64,000 nucleotides of DNA from Streptomyces luomodiensis. Lineage in GTDB: Bacteria; Actinomycetota; Actinomycetes; Streptomycetales; Streptomycetaceae. This document shows, one piece after another, positions 32,000 through 39,831 of this stretch. Below the pieces are notes generated by a model. That model worked only from the letters and a program-made list of their open reading frames with translations. It did not search any database and was not told where the DNA came from. Numbering within the stretch: position 1 is the stretch's first letter; every line of letters begins with the position of its first letter. Made by a program: the position numbers and the translations under genes. Location of the stretch: positions 6,510,001 through 6,574,000 of the forward strand of contig NZ_CP117522.1 in the NCBI RefSeq assembly GCF_031679605.1. The letters run 5' to 3'.

Positions 32000-33409
32000 A
32001 TGCGGACGATACTCATCGTGGGGGCCGGGCAGTCCGGCCTCCAACTCGCTCTCGGCCTGCAGTCCCAGGGGTACGGGATCACGCTGATGTCCAGCCGGAC
32101 GTCCGATGAGATCCGCGGCGGGCGGGTGATGTCCACCCAGTGCATGTTCCGCACCGCGCTGGGGCACGAGCGCGATCTGGGGCTCAACTTCTGGGACGAT
32201 TCGGCGCCCCGGATCGAGGGCCTCGGCGTCTCCGTCGCCGGGGCGGCGACTCCGGGCGGACACCCACGGGTCATCGACTGGGTCGGCCGGCTCGACGGCT
32301 TCGCCCAGTCGGTCGACCAGCGGATCAAGATGGCCGGCTGGATGGACACGTTCGAACAGCGGGGCGGCCAGGTGGTCATCCATGGCACCGCCGTCTCCGA
32401 CCTGGACTTCCTCGTCAGGAAGTACGACTTGGTGCTGGTGGCCGCGGGCAAGGGCGAACTGGTCTCGCTCTTCCGCCGGGACGTCGCCCGCTCCCCGTAC
32501 GACACCCCGCGGCGCGCCCTCGCGGTCGCCTATGTGCACGGCCTCGGCCCGCGCCCCGAGCACCCCGGTCTCGAAGCGGTGCGCTGCAACCTCGTCCCCG
32601 GTGTCGGCGAGTTCTTCGTGATGCCCGCGCTCACCACCACCGGCCGCGCCGACATCCTCTTCTGGGAGGGCGTCCCCGGCGGCCCGGCCGACGCCTTCCA
32701 GGGCATCACCGACCCCTCGGAGCATCTGGAACGCACCCTGGAGCTGATGGAGCGGTTCACCCCCTGGGAGTACGCGCGCGCCACCAAGGTCGAGCTGACC
32801 GACGCGGGCGGCACGCTGTCCGGGCGGTACGCCCCGACCGTACGCGACCCGGTCGGACGACTGCCGGGCGGCGGACTGGTCCTGGGCGTCGGCGACGTCG
32901 TGGTCGCCAACGACCCGCTCACCGGCCAGGGCTCCAACTCCGCCGCCAAGTGTGCGGCGGTCTATCTGGCGAGCATCGTCGAGCGCGGCGACCGGCCGTT
33001 CGACGAGGAGTGGATGCGGACGACCTTCGACCGCTACTGGCGGACCGCGCGGCACGTCACCAGGTGGACCAACGCCATGCTGGGCCCGATGCCGGAGCAC
33101 GTCGTGAACCTCTTCGGCGCGGGCGTCACCTTCCCCGCCGTCGCCCACCGCATCGCCAACGGCTTCGACAACCCCTCCGACTTCGAGGACTTCTTCTACG
33201 ACCCCGAGAAGACGGCCGCCTACCTGGACCAGGTCATGGCAGAGGCCGAATCGGAGGAGGCGGTGGCAGAGGCCGATCCGGAGAGACTCGCGGGGGAGGC
33301 CGATCCGGACGGGGTCGCGGGCCCGGCTGACCTGGGCGAGGTCGCGGGGCCGGCTGATGTGGGTGAGGTCGCGGGGGAGGCCGATGCCGCCGTCCGGTCC
33401 ATCGGCTGA
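32000..33409 (+). CDS. StyA-like FAD-dependent monooxygenase (styrene/indole monooxygenase family)
   Basis: A 469-residue group E-type flavin monooxygenase. ILIVGAGQSGLQLALGLQ (about 4-21) is the FAD Rossmann fingerprint. The second motif, LVAAGKGELVSLF (about 145-157), and GVGDVVVANDPLTGQGSNSA (about 295-314), the FAD-phosphate/ribose loop, match StyA-like proteins, which epoxidise styrene or indole with FADH2 from a separate reductase. No reductase gene is nearby. The gene follows cvnD by 73 bp on the same strand; in the studied rar conservon the fifth gene encodes a cytochrome P450, so this enzyme may take the effector slot. The last 60 residues are an acidic repeat ([EG]EADP, GEVAGPAD) of DNA-slippage type. 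Confidence 0.85.
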   Translation: MRTILIVGAGQSGLQLALGLQSQGYGITLMSSRTSDEIRGGRVMSTQCMFRTALGHERDLGLNFWDDSAPRIEGLGVSVAGAATPGGHPRVIDWVGRLDGFAQSVDQRIKMAGWMDTFEQRGGQVVIHGTAVSDLDFLVRKYDLVLVAAGKGELVSLFRRDVARSPYDTPRRALAVAYVHGLGPRPEHPGLEAVRCNLVPGVGEFFVMPALTTTGRADILFWEGVPGGPADAFQGITDPSEHLERTLELMERFTPWEYARATKVELTDAGGTLSGRYAPTVRDPVGRLPGGGLVLGVGDVVVANDPLTGQGSNSAAKCAAVYLASIVERGDRPFDEEWMRTTFDRYWRTARHVTRWTNAMLGPMPEHVVNLFGAGVTFPAVAHRIANGFDNPSDFEDFFYDPEKTAAYLDQVMAEAESEEAVAEADPERLAGEADPDGVAGPADLGEVAGPADVGEVAGEADAAVRSIG

Positions 33410-33930
33410 CACCAGCGGCCGTGGTTGGGGTCACTGGCAGTGCTTGGGCTCACTGGTCGTGATTGGGGTCACCGGTCGTGCCTGGGGCCACCAGGCCGTT
33501 TCCGGGACCGTCGGCCGTGCTTGGGGTGACTGGCAGTGCTTGGGGTTACCGGCAGTGCTTGGGGTCACCGGCCGTGCCTGGGGTCACCAGGCCGTCTCCG
33601 GGACCGTCGGCCGTGCTTGGGGTCACTGGCAGTGCTTGGGGTCACCGGCCGTGGCTGGGACCACCGGCCGTTTCCGGGACCGTCGGCCGTGCTTGGGGCA
33701 CCCGGCCGTGCTTGGGGTCACAGGCGGTGCTTGGGGTCACCCGGCCGTCCCCGGGACGGTCGGCCGTGCTTGGGGTCAGCGGCCGCGCCTGACTCCACCG
33801 GCCGTCCCCAGGATCACCGGCCATCTCCCGGATCACCGGCCGTCCCCGGGGCCACAAGCGCCGTCAGCGCCGTCAGCGCCTGAGCCGTCCCCGGGGCCGT
33901 CGGCGCCGTCAGCGCGCTGTCGCGCCCGAC
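33410..33930. repeat. 19-bp tandem repeat array (minisatellite), about 22 units
   Basis: The consensus TCACCGGCCGTGCTTGGGG recurs every 19 bp (TTGGG cores at 33425, 33444, 33463, 33540 and 33559, with variants between) up to about 33840. Interspersed variants read CCGTTTCCGGGACC. The array then decays into GCCGTCCCCGGGGCC and GCGCCGTCA repeats. Nineteen is not a multiple of three, so all frames stay open and encode Gly/Ser/Arg-rich peptides; I regard these as non-coding. The region separates the convergent StyA-like and NlpC/P60 genes. Confidence 0.93.
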
Positions 33931-35190
33931 CTAGGTGCCCGGTCGCACCGCGCCCTGCACTGGATTGGAGGCGAGCGGGGAGAGCTTCACCCGCTGGCCG
34001 GGGCGCGGCGCCTGGACCACCTGGCCGTTGCCCGCGTACATCGCCACATGGCTGGCCCCCTTGTAGTAGATCACCAGATCGCCGGGGCGCAGCCGGCTGA
34101 TCGGCACCCGGGGCAGTTGGCGCCACTGCTCCTGGCTGGTGCGCGGGATGGTCCGCCCGGCGTGTGCCCACGCCGAGGAGGTCAGCCCCGAGCAGTCGAA
34201 GGAGTTCGGCCCCTCGGCGCCCCAGACGTACGGCTTGCCGATCTGGGCCAGCGCGTAGGCGAGCGCCCGCTTCCCGGCGTCCGCCGATGCCATTCCGGTG
34301 CGGCCGGGGGACTGGCGGCGGGGCCGTGGGGTGGACCCGGTGGTGCCCGGGGTCGGGGCCGGGGCCTCCGCCGCCGGGGTGTCCTGGCCGGTCCCGGGGG
34401 CCGTGGCGGTGCCCGCGCCGCCGCTGCCGCTGCCGCCGCCGGTGGCGGCAGCGGGCGGACCCGCGGCGCCCTGCGACGTGGCGCCCTGCGACGTGGCGTC
34501 CGCGGTGCCGAGCGCCCCGGAGGCGATCAGTTTGCGCTGCGCCTTGGCGGTCTCCTCGCGTTCGCGCTGCGCCACCTGGGCGATCTGGCGGGCGCTCAGC
34601 CTGGCGAGCATCTTCTCGATCCCGCGGAGCCGTTTCTTCACCTTGTCCCGCTGTTTCTTCCGCTTCGACACCAGGGACAGCTGCTTGTCCAGCGCGGCCC
34701 GCGCCCGGGTGGCGACGGCGTCGGCGCGCCGCTCGCCCTTGGTCAGCCGCGCCACCAGGGCGGCCTCGCGGCCGGCCGCCCGCTGTAGCTCACGCGCCTC
34801 GTCGGCGGCGTTCTCGGGGTGGGGGGCGAGCAGGGTCAGCAGGAAGGAGTAGGAGGAGAGCGCGGTGTGGCCCTGGTACTGCTGGCGGGCGAGCCGTCCC
34901 GCGTCGTCGTGGCTGTCGGCGAGCTTCGTACGGGTGCGGACCAGCTCGGCCGTGAGCTTCCTGGTTCTGGCGCGCTGTCTGCGCAGCTTCTCCTCGGTCG
35001 CGTTGTACGCCTCCGTCGCCTCCTCGGCCTTCCGGTACAGCGTCTTGAGCTGCGTCAGCAGCTCGGACACCGACCGATCGGCGGGGCGGGAGGCGACGGC
35101 CGACGCCTGGGCCGCCGGAACGGCGGGTACCAGCGCGGCGGCCGCGGTGATCGCCGCCGCGCAGACCGAGCCCACGATCCGTCCTGACAC
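33931..35190 (-). CDS. Secreted NlpC/P60 endopeptidase with coiled-coil N-terminus
   Basis: A 419-residue exported peptidoglycan hydrolase of the RipA/CwlO type. The signal peptide (about 1-31) is rich in Ala; a long coiled coil (about 45-225, full of Arg/Lys/Glu heptads) follows, then an Ala/Gly/Pro linker (about 230-305), then the C40 domain (about 310-419). Catalytic residues: Cys in FDCSGLTSSAW and His in ASHVAMYAG; PGDLVIYY precedes the His as usual. It cleaves D-Glu-meso/LL-DAP-type bonds in stem peptides, and the coiled coil normally autoinhibits or binds FtsEX-like partners. It starts with GTG 6-7 nt after GGAGG. No ydaO/c-di-AMP riboswitch is evident in the short 5' region. Confidence 0.93.
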   Translation of the reverse strand: MSGRIVGSVCAAAITAAAALVPAVPAAQASAVASRPADRSVSELLTQLKTLYRKAEEATEAYNATEEKLRRQRARTRKLTAELVRTRTKLADSHDDAGRLARQQYQGHTALSSYSFLLTLLAPHPENAADEARELQRAAGREAALVARLTKGERRADAVATRARAALDKQLSLVSKRKKQRDKVKKRLRGIEKMLARLSARQIAQVAQREREETAKAQRKLIASGALGTADATSQGATSQGAAGPPAAATGGGSGSGGAGTATAPGTGQDTPAAEAPAPTPGTTGSTPRPRRQSPGRTGMASADAGKRALAYALAQIGKPYVWGAEGPNSFDCSGLTSSAWAHAGRTIPRTSQEQWRQLPRVPISRLRPGDLVIYYKGASHVAMYAGNGQVVQAPRPGQRVKLSPLASNPVQGAVRPGT

Positions 35191-35319
35191 GTGATCACCT
35201 CCGGCTCCGTGACGCCTCTGTTCGGCGTCCAGCTCAGCAGGATCGTGGCATGACGTTCGTATCTTCAGGACAATTGTGGGCGAGTCGGACGAATACCGTC
35301 ACCCGACCGGCGGGGCCGG

Positions 35320-35586
35320 TCAGCTCGGTTTGGACCACGGCCATTTCGGCCCGCCGCCCGGCTTTCCCTCCGGGTCGTACTCGTAGCGCCAGCCCCGGAC
35401 CAGGCCCAGACGCTTGGAGGCGGCAGCCGGAACCCTGCGGTACACGTACACCGTCGGGGGCCCACCGTGTTCGTCCTCGACCGGCACCTCGTAGGTCTTC
35501 GGCGGCTGGCCCGTGAGGCCGACCAGCACCGGCAGTACCCGGCCGTCCAGCGGCCCGCCCACGAAGGGCGTCTCCTCGCTTCTCAC
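35320..35586 (-). CDS. Conserved hypothetical protein, 88 aa
   Basis: A small basic protein starting [20 protein letters not shown] and ending in a Pro/Lys/Trp-rich tail. It resembles a short Streptomyces family of unknown function that keeps the F-V-G-G-P-L-D-G-R motif and a central [ST]VYVYRR strand. There is no signal peptide or membrane helix. The GTG at 35586 is chosen because it gives the family-like start; a longer in-frame start at 35628 adds a Cys/Arg-rich piece from the intergenic region. It lies between the NlpC/P60 gene and the TetR gene on the same strand, with gaps on both sides. Confidence 0.7.
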   Translation of the reverse strand: MRSEETPFVGGPLDGRVLPVLVGLTGQPPKTYEVPVEDEHGGPPTVYVYRRVPAAASKRLGLVRGWRYEYDPEGKPGGGPKWPWSKPS

Positions 35587-35658
35587 CGCACCAGTCTCAC
35601 AGCATCGCCCGCATCGCCCGCGCCACACCTCTCACACCGGTCACACCCACCACACCCG

Positions 35659-36576
35659 TCACAGCAGATGCGACGCCTCGCCCAGCGTGGGCGCCACACG
35701 GCGCGCCAGCCGTCCGACCGGGCCCTCGGCGGGCTCGATCGCGAGCGCGGCCCGGATCACCCGGGCCGCCTGCGGATCGGTCGTCGCGGTGGCGGTCAGC
35801 AGCGCGACGAAATGGTCCACGAGCCAGTCACGCAGCTCCTCCATCGGCGGCTGCTTCTCCTCGTCCAGCCAGATCAACGAGGCCGCCTCGACGGCCGTGA
35901 TCCAGGTGCGGACCATCATCCGCAACCGCACACCGGGCTTCCGGACCGCCAGATGGAGCAGGATCTGCTCGGCCGCCGCCCGCCGCACCTCGTCGACGAT
36001 CGCGTTCGTCCGCGAGGTCTCGGCCACGCTGCCGCTCTGCAACAGCGCGCTGAACCCCGCGTCGTGCTCGTCCACGAAGGCCAGATAGCGGTCCAGTACC
36101 CGGCCCAGCCGACCGCTGAGCGGACCGCTGCGCGGCTCCTCGAAGCACCGTTCCAGCTCATCGGCGGCGCTGCGCAGGGCTGCCTCGTACAACTGCTGCT
36201 TACCGCCCGGGAAGTAGCGGTAGACCAGCGGGCGGGAGGCACCGGCGGCCGACGCCACATCGTCCAGCGAGACGTCCTCGGGGGCGCGGTGGGCGAAGAG
36301 GCCGAGCGCGGCGGCGATGAGTTCGGCGCGCCGTGCCTCGACGCTCAGCCTGCGATAGCTCCCCCGGCGCGCGGCGGGCGCGTTCGCGGCCTCCGCAGGC
36401 GCGTTCGCGGCCTCCGCGGACGGGTTGGCGGCCTCCGTGGACGAGTTCGCAGCGGCCGTGGACGGGTTCGCAGTGGCCGGGGGCTGCTTCGCCTCCGCCG
36501 GGCGCGCGGCGGCGCTCGCCCCCGCCGGGGGTGTCGCCTCCGGGGGTGCCGAAGCGGTGCCGCTGCCTGTCGTCAT
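35659..36576 (-). CDS. TetR-family regulator with Ala-rich N-terminal extension
   Basis: A 305-residue TetR-type regulator. The helix-turn-helix (about 75-125) reads SVEARRAELIAAALGLFAHR, then VSLDDVASAAGASRPLVYRY, with the Y-R-Y-F helix of the family. About 70 Ala/Glu/Asn/Pro residues precede it, made of an 8-residue repeat (EAANPSA, EAANAPA) that is unusual for TetR proteins. The gene follows the AurF-like gene by 65 bp on the same strand, so they form an operon. Two dyads of the type TTACCG-N-CGGTAA between the divergent di-iron genes are its likely operators. The ligand is unknown; a fatty-acyl or aromatic compound is possible. Confidence 0.87.
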   Translation of the reverse strand: MTTGSGTASAPPEATPPAGASAAARPAEAKQPPATANPSTAAANSSTEAANPSAEAANAPAEAANAPAARRGSYRRLSVEARRAELIAAALGLFAHRAPEDVSLDDVASAAGASRPLVYRYFPGGKQQLYEAALRSAADELERCFEEPRSGPLSGRLGRVLDRYLAFVDEHDAGFSALLQSGSVAETSRTNAIVDEVRRAAAEQILLHLAVRKPGVRLRMMVRTWITAVEAASLIWLDEEKQPPMEELRDWLVDHFVALLTATATTDPQAARVIRAALAIEPAEGPVGRLARRVAPTLGEASHLL

Positions 36577-36641
36577 GCCTGGCAGCGTAACCGCCCATCC
36601 GTACGAAGCGGACACCCCCCTTGGCCATATCTCCGGACCGG

Positions 36642-37571
36642 CTAGGCCATCAGCCCCGAGCTCTTCCACAGCCGGCGGCCCACACCCCGCATCACCCCGA
36701 CGTCGTCGAGGAATTCGGTGAGCTTGCTGGCGCCGTTGCGCATCACCTCACGGCGGTGGGCGCTGGCCCGCACTTGAGCGACGGCCGCGCGCCGGTCGAG
36801 TCCGACATCCGTGTAGACCTTGGGGTTGATGAACGCCTGCGAGAAGATCCGGGCGAACTCCCCCGAACTGATCCGGGTCAGCTCCGCCTCCCAGCGCGGC
36901 GCGCGCAGCATCTGGCGGCGCAGCTCCTCGCGGGCGTACCGCACATGGCGCGCCTCCTCGACCACGTGGATCCGGGTCACTCCGCGGATCAGGGGCTGCA
37001 CGCGCTCGTCGGGGAAGGTCAGCCGCTGCATCCAGTCCAGGACCTCCTCGCCGAGGAGGGTCGCGGTGAACGAACCGGGCGTGGTGGAGAACGTCTTGAA
37101 GAACCGGCCCAGGTTGTGGTGGAGCGGGCGGACCGGATAGGCCGGGGTGCCGCTCCTGGCGATCAGCCGCGCGAACATCTTGGAGTGGCGGCACTCGTCC
37201 TCGATCTCGGTGAGTGCGTACCGGACGTGGGCGCTGGTCGCGGCCTTGTCGTAGATGTGCCGGGTGAGCAGCTGCATCAGGATGATCTCGAACCATATGC
37301 CCAGCGAGGCGAGGGCCGTGGCCTCGTGCTTGGACAGCAGCAGCCGCTGCTCCTCGGACATCCGCCGCCACATGGGCGTGTCGTACAGCGAGACCAGCTC
37401 CGGCGGCCAGAACCACTTGCCGGGCTCGAACGGAGCGTCCCAGTCCAGCTCGGTGTCGGGGTCGAAGGAGTGCTTGGCGGACGACTGAAGCAGCCGTTCC
37501 GCCACCCGTTCACGGTCCTTGATCAGCCCGAGCGCGTCCCGGAGCGCGGGTGATTCGGTCGTGGTCGTCAT
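36642..37571 (-). CDS. AurF-like di-iron oxygenase
   Basis: A 309-residue helical di-iron protein of the AurF (p-aminobenzoate N-oxygenase) family. Ligand motifs are in order: a Glu in the LSKHEATALASLGIWFE helix, EIEDECRHSKMF (E-x2-H), GEEVLDWMQR and VVEEARHVRYAREEL (E-x2-H again), giving the four Glu and histidines of the di-iron centre. AurF members N-oxygenate arylamines or hydroxylate lipids; the substrate here is unknown. The ATG at 37571 is preferred; a GTG four codons upstream (37583) is possible. Divergent from a second ferritin-like di-iron gene and followed by a TetR gene. Confidence 0.85.
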   Translation of the reverse strand: MTTTTESPALRDALGLIKDRERVAERLLQSSAKHSFDPDTELDWDAPFEPGKWFWPPELVSLYDTPMWRRMSEEQRLLLSKHEATALASLGIWFEIILMQLLTRHIYDKAATSAHVRYALTEIEDECRHSKMFARLIARSGTPAYPVRPLHHNLGRFFKTFSTTPGSFTATLLGEEVLDWMQRLTFPDERVQPLIRGVTRIHVVEEARHVRYAREELRRQMLRAPRWEAELTRISSGEFARIFSQAFINPKVYTDVGLDRRAAVAQVRASAHRREVMRNGASKLTEFLDDVGVMRGVGRRLWKSSGLMA

Positions 37572-37619
37572 CGCTGAGGGCACCTCACTGATGGCTCGAA
37601 CAGTCGCCGGCAGGAACTG

Positions 37620-37700
37620 TTACCGACGGATACACTCTTATGAGACTGCGTGTCAGCAAGGGCGTCAATCCCTCGGCGAGGTCTTATTGACCGCCGGTAA
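37620..37700. promoter_or_regulatory. Two TetR-type dyads between divergent di-iron genes
   Basis: TTACCG-A-CGGATA (37620-37632) and TGACCG-C-CGGTAA (37688-37700) both approach TTACCG-N-CGGTAA. They lie 49-117 bp upstream of the AurF-like start and 63-143 bp upstream of the ferritin-like start, so one repressor could control both directions. Confidence 0.55.
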
Positions 37701-37762
37701 CGGACGTGTGAGCCTGCCGAGTACGCATCCGTTCACGGGGGAGCGAGGCGAAGGAGGCGTCG

Positions 37763-38926
37763 GTGGCGACGCACGAGCTCTACGCGATGGACCCCGGGGA
37801 CCCCCTGTGGCAGGTGCCGGCCGGCGGCGCCGCCCGATTCAGCTGGGAGTACGACGACCACCGCGCCCGGCTGCTCGCCCTCTACCAGAAGGGCAAGGAC
37901 AAGCAGTGGGACGCGGTCAAGCGGATCGACTGGGACCTGGAGGTGGACCCGTACGATCCGCTGGGCATCCCGGACGAGTCGCTCGCCCTCCACGGCACCC
38001 GCCACTGGGACCGGATGACCGAGCGGGACAAGGGCGAGCTGCGGCATCACTCCGCCGCCTGGCAGTTCAGCCAGTTCCTCCACGGCGAACAGGGCGCGAT
38101 GGTGTGCGCGGCCCGGATCGTCGAGTCCGCGCCCGATCTCGACGCCAAGTTCTACTCCGCCACCCAGACCATGGACGAGGCGCGCCACGCCGAGCTCTAC
38201 AGCCGCTTCCTGCGCGACAAGCTCGGGACGCTGTACCCGATCAACGACGATCTGCGGACCCTCCTCGGCGACACCCTCCGCGACTCCCGCTGGGACATGG
38301 CCTACCTGGGCATGCAGGTGCTCATCGAGGGCCTCGCCCTCGCCGCCTTCGGCCTCATCCGCGACACCACCGACAAACCGCTGCCCCAGCAGCTCCTCGC
38401 CTACGTCATGCAGGACGAGGCCCGCCACGTCGCCTTCGGCCGGATGGCGCTGCGCGACTACTACCGGCAGCTGACCGACGCGGAGCTGCGCGAGCGCGAG
38501 GAATTCGTCATCCAGGGCTGCTACTTGATGCGCGACCGGCTGCGTGGCGTCGAGGTGCTGGAGAACCTCGGCGTCCCGAAGGCCGAGGCCGAGGAGTACT
38601 GCGAGCGGTCGCCGTTCCTGCACATGTTCCGCAAGCTGCTGTTCAGCCGGATCGTCCCGTGCGTGAAGGACATCGGGCTGTGGGGCGAGCGGCTCCAGCG
38701 GGCGTATGTCGACATGGGCGTACTGGAACTCGGCGACAGCGACCTGGACCGGCTGATGGCCCAGGACGAGGAGGTGGCCGAGCGGATGGACGAACGGCGC
38801 TTCGCGGCGGAGGAGGCGGAGCGCACGGGCGAGGTCGAGGAGGCGATCGCCCAGGGCGCGGCCGAGGGGGCGCTCGTCCAGGGACCGGCAGAGGGGACGC
38901 TCGCCCAGGGCGCGGCCGAGGGGTGA
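37763..38926 (+). CDS. Ferritin-like di-iron protein
   Basis: A 387-residue ferritin-like (RNR-R2/fatty-acid hydroxylase-like) protein. Metal ligand motifs: FLHGEQGAM (Glu), TQTMDEARHAELY (E-x2-H), LIEGLALAAFG (Glu) and MQDEARHVAFG (E-x2-H), the full set of a carboxylate-bridged di-iron site. No membrane segment is seen. The last 60 residues are an acidic helix and then a slippage-type repeat (IAQGAAEGALVQGPAEG). The GTG at 37763 has AAGGAGG 5-6 nt upstream. It is probably an O2-dependent hydroxylase or desaturase working alongside the divergent AurF-like enzyme. The substrate is unknown. Confidence 0.83.
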   Translation: MATHELYAMDPGDPLWQVPAGGAARFSWEYDDHRARLLALYQKGKDKQWDAVKRIDWDLEVDPYDPLGIPDESLALHGTRHWDRMTERDKGELRHHSAAWQFSQFLHGEQGAMVCAARIVESAPDLDAKFYSATQTMDEARHAELYSRFLRDKLGTLYPINDDLRTLLGDTLRDSRWDMAYLGMQVLIEGLALAAFGLIRDTTDKPLPQQLLAYVMQDEARHVAFGRMALRDYYRQLTDAELREREEFVIQGCYLMRDRLRGVEVLENLGVPKAEAEEYCERSPFLHMFRKLLFSRIVPCVKDIGLWGERLQRAYVDMGVLELGDSDLDRLMAQDEEVAERMDERRFAAEEAERTGEVEEAIAQGAAEGALVQGPAEGTLAQGAAEG

Positions 38927-39180
38927 GACCTCGGCCGATGGTGTGAGCGGCTTCGGCGACAGGTGGACCGGGCTACCCAGCGTGTCCGGCATGTGACACC
39001 TCAAGTTCCCCCCAGGGGGCGGTCCTTGGTAAGTTCTTGATCATCACCGACGGAGAACACCGAGGTCATTGGGGTGGCATCGGTTCCGTTGGCGTACGCA
39101 TGAAGGAACGGCCGAAGGGTGCTCTCCACGGCGGTGGGGGGCACGCCTTTGCCACCTTTGTGCCGGAGGATGATGGTGGG
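38927..39180. other. Gap before the GNAT gene
   Basis: 254 bp. A GTG at 39037 and an ATG at 39100 are in frame with the GNAT gene but have no ribosome binding site and encode residues outside the fold. I see no other gene and no clear terminator. Confidence 0.4.
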
Positions 39181-39747
39181 GTGCGGATTCGAACGAGCAC
39201 CATGGAAGAACTCCCCGTCCTCCAGGACATAGAGCGCGCCGCCGGACTCTGCTTCCGGGACATCGGAATGGACGAAGTCGCCGATGACGAGCCCCTGAGC
39301 CTGGCCGAGCTGAGCCGCTACCAGCGGGCCGGGCGGGCCTGGGTCGCGGTGGACGACGACGACCGGGCGATGGCGTACCTGATCACCGACCCCGTCGACG
39401 GAAACATCCATATCGAGCAGGTCTCGGTCCACCCCGACAGCGCCCGCCGTGGCGTCGGGCGGTCCCTGATCGACCACATCGCGGCGCGGGCCGCCGCCGA
39501 CGGCGTCCCCGCGCTCACCCTGACCACCTTCGTCGACGTGGCCTGGAACGCCCCGTACTACGCCGCGCGGTGCGGCTTCCGGACCCTGACCGAGGCCGAA
39601 CTGACCCCCGGCCTCCGCGAGATCCGGCGCAGTGAGGCCGGCCACGGACTGGACCGCTGGCCACGGGTGTGCATGCGCAGGGACGTGGGGCCGGGGGCGG
39701 ATCGGGACGTGGGGCCGGGGGCGGATCGGGGGCACGGCAGGGCGTAG
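39181..39747 (+). CDS. GNAT-family N-acetyltransferase
   Basis: A 188-residue GCN5-related acetyltransferase. It starts VRIRTSTMEELPVLQDIER (strand 1/helix 1). IEQVSVHPDSARRGVGRSLI contains motif A, with R-R-G-V-G-R as the CoA-pyrophosphate loop; TFVDVAWNAPYYAARCGF is motif B with the Tyr typical of catalysis. The GTG at 39181 is preferred because GGAGG lies 11 nt upstream and the protein then begins at the first strand. The C-terminus holds a direct repeat (RDVGPGAD twice) from a DNA duplication. The acyl acceptor is unknown. Confidence 0.87.
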   Translation: MRIRTSTMEELPVLQDIERAAGLCFRDIGMDEVADDEPLSLAELSRYQRAGRAWVAVDDDDRAMAYLITDPVDGNIHIEQVSVHPDSARRGVGRSLIDHIAARAAADGVPALTLTTFVDVAWNAPYYAARCGFRTLTEAELTPGLREIRRSEAGHGLDRWPRVCMRRDVGPGADRDVGPGADRGHGRA

Positions 39748-39831
39748 CCGGCGCGGGGCGGGGAGTTCCGCCCATGGAAGTGTCGGAACCTCGGCGTTGT
39801 CCCCGAAGGGGCACAGCTGTTCGCTAAAGAC

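Noticed and set aside
33357..34100. Plus-strand frames encoding Gly/Trp/Ser repeats after the StyA-like gene
   Set aside because: They are read through the 19-bp minisatellite, whose unit is not a multiple of three, and run antisense into the NlpC/P60 gene.
35191..35319. A ydaO-type c-di-AMP riboswitch before the NlpC/P60 gene
   Set aside because: Such riboswitches precede some Streptomyces cell-wall hydrolase genes, but this gap is short and lacks recognisable conserved elements.
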